DNA of 9,447 nt, taken from positions 1 to 9,447 of the forward strand of contig CALCRD010000142.1 in NCBI GenBank assembly GCA_937894355.1, written 5' to 3'. Numbering within the stretch: the first letter of the stretch is position 1; each line of letters opens with the position of its first letter. This stretch comes from an uncultured Bacillus sp. (GTDB lineage: Bacteria > Bacillota > Bacilli > Bacillales > Cytobacillaceae). Positions 1 through 5,459 of the stretch are shown one piece after another. The translations under genes and the position numbers were made by a program. The notes below the pieces were generated by a model. It worked only from the letters and a program-made list of their open reading frames with translations, was not told the origin of the DNA and did no database searches.

Positions 1-202
1 GTTTTCCATCCTTTACGATAATAAAACCAGCACCGGGTACGTTTTTATCTTTCATTTTCCTGGAAAAATACTCATCAAAAAACCTTTCAATTTCTGATTC
101 ACTTCTTGTAGTTTCCTTTGCATTTGAAGTGTTTGGTATATGAATTAATGAAGTAAATAGAATAACCATGATACATAATATCCTAAATAATTTGGAGTAC
201 AT
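1..202 (-). CDS. Beta-lactamase-family serine hydrolase, N-terminal part only (runs off the window)
   Basis: Reading leftward from ATG at 202-200 gives 67 codons with no stop before the window edge. The start is set by a strong AAAGGAGGG Shine-Dalgarno a few bases upstream. Residues about 4-28 form a signal-peptide-like segment (KLFRILCIMVILFTSLIHI, then NTSNA-K), so the product should be exported. A charged helix follows (SEIERFFDEYF), then VPGAGFIIVKDGK, which is the characteristic opening strand of class C beta-lactamase/D-alanyl-D-alanine carboxypeptidase-like serine hydrolases. The catalytic SxxK and YxN motifs would lie beyond the edge and cannot be checked. Family known: cell-wall peptide, ester or beta-lactam hydrolysis. 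The exact substrate is unknown. It lies 40 bp downstream of a possible small ORF on the same strand. Confidence 0.62.
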   Translation of the reverse strand, partial: MYSKLFRILCIMVILFTSLIHIPNTSNAKETTRSESEIERFFDEYFSRKMKDKNVPGAGFIIVKDGK

Positions 203-241
203 CTAATCCCTCCTTTGTTATATCTTCAACAAAACTTCACC

Positions 242-388
242 CTATGAATAGTTGGCAAAGAACCCCTTTACCAATTCAACATATTTCTCAGGATAGACCA
301 AACTCATTTCACCATGTTTCATTGCACCACAACATATGCACGACGATCCCCACCAGTTTATGTAGAAACAAAGTCTATTTACTATCAT
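242..388 (-). CDS. Possible 48-residue Cys-rich small protein
   Basis: ATG at 388-386 is preceded by GGAGG (396-400) at good spacing and opens 48 codons to TAG at 244-242. The product has a hydrophobic, aromatic N-terminal part with clustered cysteines (YINWWGSSCICCGAMKHGE) and a charged tail (YPEKYVELVKGFF). I do not recognise it. The Cys-x-Cys-Cys cluster could bind metal or be incidental. It sits 40 bp upstream of the exported hydrolase on the same strand and could share its transcript. It may instead be the C-terminal remnant of a larger gene. The main support is the well-placed ribosome binding site; the short length keeps confidence low. Confidence 0.38.
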   Translation of the reverse strand: MIVNRLCFYINWWGSSCICCGAMKHGEMSLVYPEKYVELVKGFFANYS

Positions 389-420
389 ATTCAATCCTCC
401 ACAATTAAAGAATTAAATTC

Positions 421-474
421 ACTATATCGTACCTTCGCGTAGGTTAAATTAAATTAATATGAATTTCATATTAA
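421..474 (-). promoter_or_regulatory. Palindromic operator candidate and leftward -10 element
   Basis: Positions 454-463 (TTAATATGAA) and 465-474 are exact inverted repeats around one base, giving a 21-bp palindrome. Reading leftward, TATAGT at 426-421 is a good -10 element, but no convincing -35 precedes it. The palindrome centre would lie roughly 45-50 bp upstream of the predicted start, a position typical of an activator site. The likely target is the leftward 48-residue ORF and hydrolase. The region is A+T-rich, so the palindrome could be partly chance. Confidence 0.33.
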
Positions 475-525
475 ATCTAACCGTGTTTTTATCCTTTGTT
501 ATTTACTCCTATGATAAATAAAAAG

Positions 526-561
526 GCCACCAATTAAGAAGCATTTTACTTAATTGGTGGC
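526..561 (-). terminator. Rho-independent terminator reading leftward, without an obvious gene
   Basis: GCCACCAATTAAG (526-538) pairs perfectly with 549-561 around a 10-base loop. On the minus strand the hairpin is followed by CTTTTTATTTAT, a good U-tract. On the plus strand the following bases (TGTATTCAT) are not U-rich. No leftward gene is present to its right, since the next gene reads rightward from 733. It could be a relic of a lost gene or a barrier to antisense transcription. Confidence 0.6.
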
Positions 562-575
562 TGTATTCATGTTAA

Positions 576-646
576 TTGACACACTTTACTTACAAACAAC
601 GAACAGTTGGGTATATTACAACTAAATGTAGCCTAAAAACAACTAA
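576..646 (+). promoter_or_regulatory. Candidate promoter and operator region of the exporter operon
   Basis: A consensus TTGACA lies at 576-581, but the hexamer at normal spacing is poor; TATATT at 613-617 is a possible but distant -10. ACAACTAA occurs twice, at 618-625 and 639-646, exactly 21 bp apart (two helical turns), and an inverted AGTTG lies at 605-609. Such phased boxes upstream of an XRE gene are what autoregulation would need. This is suggestive only. Confidence 0.25.
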
Positions 647-732
647 CCGTTTCATGTGTTTTATTGAAATGTGGTGTGAATTTGAGCAAAATTAAATTGT
701 CGACAAGATCAAATAAGGAGAGGGTACCCACC

Positions 733-1632
733 ATGTTAACCTCATTAATAATAGGAAAAAAAATCTCAGAAGCCCGTAAAGAAAAAAAATTATCTCAGGC
801 CAGGCTTGCACAACAGCTATCGGTTAGTTCACAGGCAGTGGGAAAATGGGAACGGGGAGAATCAATGCCAGACATCATTACTTTTAACCATCTTGCAGAA
901 ATTCTGGGTGTTGACCTTAACTATTTCTCTGATAACTTCCTATCGGAAATTCCCGAAAAATCTTTTTCTGATTCTTCAACTGAGCAATCAGTTGAATCGC
1001 CATCCGAAAATGCAGAGAAAAAGCTTAGTTGGGATATGTCCTGTGGGAACTGGGTGGATGCAGACTTTTCCGGATTGAAAAATCTCCATGAAAAGTTTGG
1101 TTCTTCCAACATCCAGAAATGCCTTTTTATTGGTTCAGAGATGTCGGGGCTTATGCTAAAAAGTAACAATGTAGACCGTTGTGACTTTTCCAATTCCGAC
1201 ATCAGCAACAGCAATATTCAGAGTTCCAATATAATAAACACTTTATTTCTGAACTGTTCCCTAAGAGAAACTGAGTTTTCAACTAGCCAAATCAAAAACT
1301 GCGACTTTTCCGGCGCCGATTTTACGGAGGTTGTCATCAAAACTAGTGCCTTTCTAAAAAATAAAGTGTCCAGCGTGGTTTGGAACCGCACCGCCTTTTA
1401 TTCCACCCAGTTCGCCGATATCACTTTTGATGGCGCATTCAAGGATTGCTCCTTTGACAACTGTGAATTTTCCAAGGTGACATTCCAGAATGTAACCCTT
1501 ACGAACACGTTCTTCAAGGCGAAAAGCTTGAAGCGGATCCAGTTTATAGACTGTAAAGCGGATAGAATAACCTACGCATTCTTGAAAAGCGGAAAGGCGG
1601 ACTTGACCGGTATCACATTGTTTACACCTTAA
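733..1632 (+). CDS. XRE-family HTH regulator fused to pentapeptide repeats
   Basis: The 299-residue product starts at ATG 733, eight bases after AAGGAGAGGG (715-724). An in-frame TTG at 664 would add 23 residues but lacks a ribosome binding site. Residues 1-65 are a Cro/C1-type DNA-binding domain with LSQARLAQQLSVSSQAVGKW and the ERG turn at 40-42. A Ser/Glu-rich linker spans about 69-98. From about 107 to 290 there is a degenerate pentapeptide-repeat solenoid with Phe/Leu/Ile every fifth residue (DADFSG, CDFSNSDIS, CDFSGADFTEV, CSFDNCEFS, VTFQNVTLT). Pentapeptide-repeat proteins form a right-handed beta-helix, and some (Qnr, MfpA) mimic DNA. Here the domain is more likely a sensor or oligomerisation part, which is inference. 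Its stop is 14 bp before the ATPase start, so it probably leads and controls the exporter operon. Confidence 0.85.
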   Translation: MLTSLIIGKKISEARKEKKLSQARLAQQLSVSSQAVGKWERGESMPDIITFNHLAEILGVDLNYFSDNFLSEIPEKSFSDSSTEQSVESPSENAEKKLSWDMSCGNWVDADFSGLKNLHEKFGSSNIQKCLFIGSEMSGLMLKSNNVDRCDFSNSDISNSNIQSSNIINTLFLNCSLRETEFSTSQIKNCDFSGADFTEVVIKTSAFLKNKVSSVVWNRTAFYSTQFADITFDGAFKDCSFDNCEFSKVTFQNVTLTNTFFKAKSLKRIQFIDCKADRITYAFLKSGKADLTGITLFTP

Positions 1633-1646
1633 AGGGGGAAATGGTT

Positions 1647-2414
1647 ATGTCACAAAATGAATTTGCTATCTCGGTACAAGGTTTGAAAAAATCCTATAAA
1701 AACATGCCTGTGTTGACTGGGGTAAACTTTCAAGTAAAAAGAGGCAGTATTTTCGCCCTGCTGGGCTCCAACGGCTCAGGCAAGACAACCATCGTTAAAA
1801 TCCTCACCACCCTGCTGAAGCAAGACGACGGGGCCGCTACCGTAAACGGATTCGACGTTATGTCCAAGCCCGACAATGTGCGGCAATCAATCAGCTTGAC
1901 CGGACAATTTGCCGCCGTGGACGAGATTTTAACCGGGCGGGAAAATATGATTATGATCGCCAAACTGCGGCACATTAACAATCCGCGCCAGGTAGTTGAT
2001 GATTTGTTAAAGCGCTTCGGTCTGACTAATGCCGCTGACCGAAGGGCGTCTACCTATTCGGGCGGTATGCGCCGCAGGCTCGACATCGCTATGAGCCTTA
2101 TAGGAAAACCCCAACTTCTTTTCCTTGATGAGCCCACTACTGGTCTTGACCCCGAGGCGCGCATCGAGGTTTGGAAGATTGTCAACGAGCTTTCCGATGG
2201 AGGCACGACAGTATTTCTGACGACGCAGTATTTGGAGGAGGCTGAACAACTTGCCGATCAAATTGCGATTCTACATGAGGGCAAGATTATCGCAGGCGGC
2301 ACCCTCTCGGAATTAAAAAGGCTGATCCCGCCTGCAAAGGTAGAGTATGTGGAAAAGCAGCCCACATTGGAGGAAATATTTCTTACCCTTATTGAAAATA
2401 AGGAGGGAAAGTAA
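1647..2414 (+). CDS. ABC exporter ATP-binding protein, DrrA-like
   Basis: This is the nucleotide-binding subunit of an ABC-2-type exporter, 255 residues from ATG 1647. ATG 1641 is also in frame but sits too close to the AAAGGGGG ribosome binding site. Visible motifs, numbered from 1647, are Walker A GSNGSGKT at 40-47, Q-loop Gln at about 87, signature YSGGMRRRLDIA from about 137, and Walker B LLFLDEPTTGLD from about 157 with catalytic Glu162. In the switch region the usual His is Gln194 (TTQYLEEAEQLADQIAIL), as is normal in the daunorubicin-resistance (DrrA) family. The C-terminus is shorter than classic DrrA but keeps the PTLEEIFLTL end motif. The stop codon directly abuts the permease start. 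G+C is high (35 of 60 bases at 1801-1860) against its surroundings, suggesting horizontal acquisition. The substrate is unknown; a drug, antibiotic or peptide is likely. Confidence 0.9.
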   Translation: MSQNEFAISVQGLKKSYKNMPVLTGVNFQVKRGSIFALLGSNGSGKTTIVKILTTLLKQDDGAATVNGFDVMSKPDNVRQSISLTGQFAAVDEILTGRENMIMIAKLRHINNPRQVVDDLLKRFGLTNAADRRASTYSGGMRRRLDIAMSLIGKPQLLFLDEPTTGLDPEARIEVWKIVNELSDGGTTVFLTTQYLEEAEQLADQIAILHEGKIIAGGTLSELKRLIPPAKVEYVEKQPTLEEIFLTLIENKEGK

Positions 2415-3188
2415 ATGGAAGCGATAAAGAAGAAACATTTTTTCAGTGATATATGGGTTATGCTCGGGCGTTCCATGCGCCATATTTCCCGCAGCATGGA
2501 CACTATTATCACGGTCACCATCATGCCGATTGGATTTATGCTGCTGTTTGCCTACGTGTTTGGCGGTGCAATTCAAACCGGTACGGATAATTATGTGAAT
2601 TACCTATTACCTGGCATACTGCTGATTACGATCGCAACGGGTATATCCTATACGGCGTACCATTTGTTTATCGATATACAACGTGGCATTTTCGAGCGGT
2701 TCCACTCCATGCCAATTGCGCGTTCCACTGTGCTGTGGGGGCACGTGCTGACCTCGTTGATATCTAACGCTATTTCCGTTGTCATCATCATTCTTGTAGC
2801 GTTACTTATTGGTTTTCGCTCATCGGCAGGGGTACTGTCATGGCTTATCATTGCTGGTATACTGGTGCTGTTTACACTGGCCTTGACCTGGGTTGCAGTG
2901 ATTGCCGGATTGTCTGCAAAATCGGTAGACGGTGCAAGCGCCTTTTCTTATCCGATTATTTTCCTACCGTTTATCAGCTCAGCATTTGTGCCAACGGAAT
3001 CAATGCCATCGGCCGTTCGCGTCTTTGCTAAAAACCAACCGGTGACCTCGATTGTGGAAGCCATCCGAGCGCTTTTATCAATACAACCAGTGGGCAATGA
3101 GATATGGGTCGCCCTCGTATGGTGCCTGGGTATTCTTGTTATTGCTTATGTTTTCGCAATGCTGTCATATAAACGTAAAGTAGCTTAG
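2415..3188 (+). CDS. ABC-2 type transporter permease, DrrB-like
   Basis: This 257-residue integral membrane subunit pairs with the preceding ATPase. ATG 2415 follows the ATPase TAA with no gap, and its ribosome binding site AAGGAGGG lies inside the upstream coding end, so translation is coupled. Hydrophobic segments are at about 30-50, 61-82, 111-133, 143-166, 178-192 and 231-251, matching the six-helix ABC-2 fold. The cytoplasmic coupling region FERFHSMPIARSTVLWGHVL (residues 94-110 and beyond) is the hallmark of this family, as is the FLPFISSAFVPTESMP segment before the last helix. Together the two proteins should form a homodimeric or 2+2 exporter. The high G+C matches the ATPase gene. Substrate specificity cannot be read from sequence. 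Confidence 0.9.
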   Translation: MEAIKKKHFFSDIWVMLGRSMRHISRSMDTIITVTIMPIGFMLLFAYVFGGAIQTGTDNYVNYLLPGILLITIATGISYTAYHLFIDIQRGIFERFHSMPIARSTVLWGHVLTSLISNAISVVIIILVALLIGFRSSAGVLSWLIIAGILVLFTLALTWVAVIAGLSAKSVDGASAFSYPIIFLPFISSAFVPTESMPSAVRVFAKNQPVTSIVEAIRALLSIQPVGNEIWVALVWCLGILVIAYVFAMLSYKRKVA

Positions 3189-3192
3189 AAAA

Positions 3193-3230
3193 AGCCCTCG
3201 ATATGTTCCCATAGGCACATATCGAGGGCT
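3193..3230 (-). terminator. Strong hairpin; terminator for leftward transcription
   Basis: AGCCCTCGATATGT (3193-3206) pairs exactly with 3217-3230 around a 10-base loop. On the minus strand it is followed by TTTTTCTAAG, a good U-tract, so it would end the leftward membrane-protein unit. On the plus strand it follows the permease stop by four bases but is followed by AAAGTCTAG, so it is a poor terminator there, although it may protect the operon mRNA 3' end. Confidence 0.65.
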
Positions 3231-3283
3231 AAAGTCTAGTAGAGTGCCCTTCATTGCTCTATTAAAAAGAACTAAACCTCACT

Positions 3284-3694
3284 TTAAGGTCTATATCCAA
3301 AAATCATACTGAAGAAAAAAGCATAAACAAAAAGTAATCCTAACCCAACGGCAAAGAAAAGTAACATAAGAATTTTTCTTTTAAAATCTTTCCCTTTTTT
3401 AAACCAGGAAAAACATAACATTTAGAAAATGACAGCTGTCGGCAATAGATAAAGCAATAGTGCAATATCAGCCCAATTTGAATTCTTCTCCCAATAAATA
3501 TCAAGATTAGGAGAATATTTATAGAGGGAACTTATTCTTTCTCTTACTATGATGAAAACCAGCGTTAGTACGAAGTAGTACCCATAACTAATATATTTAA
3601 CAACATTAGAAAACGCCTTTGAGCGATGCAGTATGTAAAAAACAATAAGGAATAACGGGATTAATAGAATGTAGTTAATCACTTCATAACACAT
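3284..3694 (-). pseudogene. Small multi-spanning membrane protein split by an in-frame stop
   Basis: Reading leftward, ATG 3694 opens 90 codons to TAA (3424-3422). The very next codon in the same frame is ATG (3421-3419), which continues for 45 codons to TAA at 3286-3284. No Shine-Dalgarno precedes the second ATG. Joined through the stop, the 136-codon reading frame makes structural sense: a helix starting ADIALLLYLLPTAVIF continues as MLCFSWF, then a basic loop KKGKDFKRK, then another helix ILMLLFFAVGLGLLFVYAF. The N-terminal part has two more helices (about 6-22 and 34-50). A nonsense mutation in one gene is therefore the simplest reading; two coupled small membrane proteins is the alternative. 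The start has only a weak AGAAG site, and a minus-strand TATAAT lies at 3747-3742. The family is not recognised. Confidence 0.6.
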
Positions 3695-3885
3695 CTTTTC
3701 TTCTATTAATTTATTGACTGCCCCACACGAGCAACTCTATCATTATAATACTTGGACCATCTCCCCTACCCCCTTACCGTGAAAATTCTTTTGTTTTAAA
3801 ATTATCTAAAGGGAAATAATTACAACTAGTTACATTGAGTATACCAATTATTAGAAACAAGTTAGTTCGTAAAGGAGGATAAATT

Positions 3886-4646
3886 GTGACAATACGGGGA
3901 AAAAGTATAAATCTGTTTTTAATGGATGGAACACCAACTCGGCGAATCAAATGCACCCTATCTAATTGGACGGGAGTTGCTTATAAAATTCCAAGAACAG
4001 AACTTGAAAAATGTAAGGGGCGTAATGACCTTTCCCAGAGTGGTGTATATTTTCTATTCGGGACATCTGATCAGACAGGGGAAAATGTCGTTTATATAGG
4101 ACAAGCAGGAATTAGAAAAAATGGTGAAGGTATTCTCTACCGGTTAAAAACGGAAACGACCCTACCCCCGGAAACATTACTGAGGAAAAAGAAAGTGAGC
4201 TTGAAGAATTTATCGATAATTCGAAGATCGTTATGGGAACTTTAGGCTATAAAGTATTTGAAAAGCTAGCAGAAACAAAAGAACTTCCACAGCAAATAGA
4301 GATGCCCAATGATAATGACTTATTATTACACTTAAAGCGTAAAAGTAAGAAAAGCGGATTGATTATAGAAGCAAACTGCAAGCAGACGAATGAGGGGTTT
4401 GTGGTCCTAAAAGGCAGCCACATTGAAATAATTGACTCCGATAGTATTCCGCCTGCAATTAAAGAGACCCGCAAAAAAGCGCCGATCGATCAAAACGGCA
4501 TTTTGCAAGAAGATATCCTATTCCGTAGTCCCTCCTATGCTGCAGCGTTTGTAATCGGTGGCCATGCAAACGGACTAATTGAGTGGAAAACTGAAAATGG
4601 CAAAACACTAAAAGAAAGAGAAAATAGTGAAGATAGCCAGTCATGA
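3886..4646 (+). pseudogene. GIY-YIG nuclease family / DUF4357 gene with internal out-of-frame deletion
   Basis: The gene starts at GTG 3886, seven bases after AAAGGAGG (3871-3878). The first frame runs 119 codons: residues 53-58 GVYFLF and 69-72 VYIG are the GIY and YIG strands of a GIY-YIG endonuclease-like domain. After Arg86 the frame leaves family-like sequence. A second frame picks up at about 4143 (VKNGNDPTPGNITEEKESE) and runs to TGA 4644-4646, containing DUF4357 (IEANCKQTNEGFVVLKGS, later SPSYAAAFVIGGHANGLIEW). From memory of the family, some 50-60 residues are missing between the halves, including the rest of the nuclease fold and its metal-binding Glu. The junction lies at about 4141-4150. 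The product should be inactive. Full-length relatives are uncharacterised, accessory and possibly defence-linked. The DNA is A+T-rich, unlike the upstream exporter. Confidence 0.78.
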
Positions 4647-4771
4647 AATTACAAAACGATCCTATCTCCTGGGGTGATTTTATGGATATTAGATTTTCGT
4701 TTATTTTAGATAAAAATGTGCCAAATGGACCACAATATTCTGCTTATGAACATGGTTTTATATCTCAATAG
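4643..4771 (+). CDS. Possible 42-residue ORF coupled to the GIY-YIG/DUF4357 gene
   Basis: ATG 4643 overlaps the upstream TGA as ATGA, a classic coupling arrangement, and opens 42 codons to TAG 4769-4771. A second in-frame ATG at 4682 follows GGGGTGATTTT and would give 29 residues. The sequence (WGDFMDIRFSFILDKNVPNG, then PQYSAYEHGF) is not low-complexity and looks like the start of a real protein, but I do not recognise it. It may be a truncated remnant of a partner gene of the nuclease, since the next 230 bases hold no continuing frame. Its existence as an expressed gene is unproven. Confidence 0.3.
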   Translation: MKLQNDPISWGDFMDIRFSFILDKNVPNGPQYSAYEHGFISQ

Positions 4772-4939
4772 AGACCCTTCATTTTAGGAAACATTTATGC
4801 ATATTATCCATTCTTTATTCAAATAAGAATAACATCCAGAAACAATGATAATAATTTAATATATTATGAACTAAATCCTATTCACTATAATAATTAATAA
4901 AAAATTATCATAAAACTTTAAAAAAAATAAAAAAAATCA
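4772..4939. other. A+T-rich intergenic spacer
   Basis: This stretch has no convincing ORF, hairpin terminator or RNA gene on either strand. It is strongly A+T-rich and ends in long A runs (about 4915-4936) that could serve as an UP-like element for the promoter that follows. Together with the doubtful small ORF before it, 4647-5006 has no well-supported gene. Confidence 0.5.
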
Positions 4940-4968
4940 TTTCCATACACCCAAATTACGATTAAAAT
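4940..4968 (+). promoter_or_regulatory. Candidate sigma-A promoter of the ImmA module
   Basis: TTTCCA (4940-4945) and TAAAAT (4963-4968) are separated by 17 bases and preceded by long A tracts. The predicted transcript start is about 30 bases before the GGAGGGG ribosome binding site of the 5007 ORF. The -10 is good and the -35 is weak. Confidence 0.4.
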
Positions 4969-5006
4969 ATAAGTAGCTTTCATGTCTATGAATCGGAGGG
5001 GTGAAT

Positions 5007-5144
5007 ATGGATCAATACAAATTTAAATCTGAACACAACAAAATGATTGTTGAAGCTATAGTGGATGGGTATCGCGAATATGTGGATCATCGTAAAGATC
5101 GAAGAGAAAAAATGAAGATTAGTTCTGCCTTTGAAATCAGGTGA
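5007..5144 (+). CDS. Basic 45-residue protein or N-terminal gene fragment upstream of the ImmA module
   Basis: ATG 5007 follows GGAGGGG (4995-5001) and opens 45 codons to TGA 5142-5144. The product is Lys/Arg-rich (11 Lys/Arg against 9 Asp/Glu) and helical in appearance (EHNKMIVEAIVDGYREYVD, then HRKDRREKMKISSAFEIR). The tail ends abruptly after KISSAFE, which resembles the start of a conserved block in longer proteins found in similar positions. I therefore suspect that it and the next ORF are two halves of one gene joined by a deletion or frameshift. The alternative is a genuine small gene coupled through the GTGA overlap. Ribosome binding site and promoter support its translation; the function is unknown. 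Confidence 0.5.
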   Translation: MDQYKFKSEHNKMIVEAIVDGYREYVDHRKDRREKMKISSAFEIR

Positions 5145-5422
5145 TTGACGAACTAGAAAACTTCAAATCATCCTACACTGAGTTCCATATCCTTACATAT
5201 AGACTCGATGAGGCATATCAAATATCTAAAATAATGCATTATTTACCTAATCCAAATGATAATATCGCTTATGAGGTTGAAGATCTATCAAACTTTATCT
5301 CTGGGGCTGATTTAACGGATGAGGATCGGGAAGTAATTGCACCAGAATTAGATGGGGATATAATGGATCCAGCAGCATTCGATATTGGGATTTTGGAAGA
5401 AGAACAGCAAATTGAACCATAA
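5141..5422 (+). CDS. Strongly acidic 93-residue protein (or C-terminal gene fragment) upstream of XRE-ImmA
   Basis: GTG 5141 overlaps the previous stop as GTGA and opens 93 codons to TAA 5420-5422. There is no Shine-Dalgarno before it, and the frame is closed by TGA at 5132-5134, so it must rely on coupling or be the tail of a disrupted gene. The product has 24 Asp/Glu against only 4 Lys/Arg, with an especially acidic C-terminal half (ADLTDEDREVIAPELDGDIM, ending EEEQQIEP). The N-terminal half looks helical (FHILTYRLDEAYQISKIMHY). It ends 37 bp before the XRE-ImmA gene, so it is probably co-transcribed. It could be a partner, inhibitor or substrate of the protease, but that rests on position alone. 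The family is not firmly recognised. Confidence 0.5.
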   Translation: MIDELENFKSSYTEFHILTYRLDEAYQISKIMHYLPNPNDNIAYEVEDLSNFISGADLTDEDREVIAPELDGDIMDPAAFDIGILEEEQQIEP

Positions 5423-5459
5423 TGCAAGCTTGTGTTAGTCAAATAAGGAGGGAGCAGCC

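Noticed and set aside
590..655. 21-residue minus-strand ORF that would fit before the orphan terminator
   Set aside because: It is too short, has no Shine-Dalgarno and no recognisable content.
664..732. Upstream TTG start adding 23 residues to the HTH-pentapeptide protein
   Set aside because: It has no ribosome binding site and the added residues precede a normal HTH start; ATG 733 has a strong AAGGAGAGGG at correct spacing.
921..1214. 97-codon minus-strand ORF
   Set aside because: It is antisense to the linker and repeats of the HTH-pentapeptide gene, has no start signals and no recognisable domain.
2007..2576. Overlapping minus-strand ORFs of 84-88 codons opposite the ABC genes
   Set aside because: They are antisense to strongly conserved ATPase and permease sequence and result from its higher G+C.
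3193..3230. Hairpin as the rightward terminator of the exporter operon
   Set aside because: It lacks a U-tract on the plus strand; the U-tract is on the minus strand, so it was called leftward.
3774..3956. 60-codon minus-strand ORF
   Set aside because: It overlaps the ribosome binding site and start of the GIY-YIG gene, has no start signal and resembles no protein.
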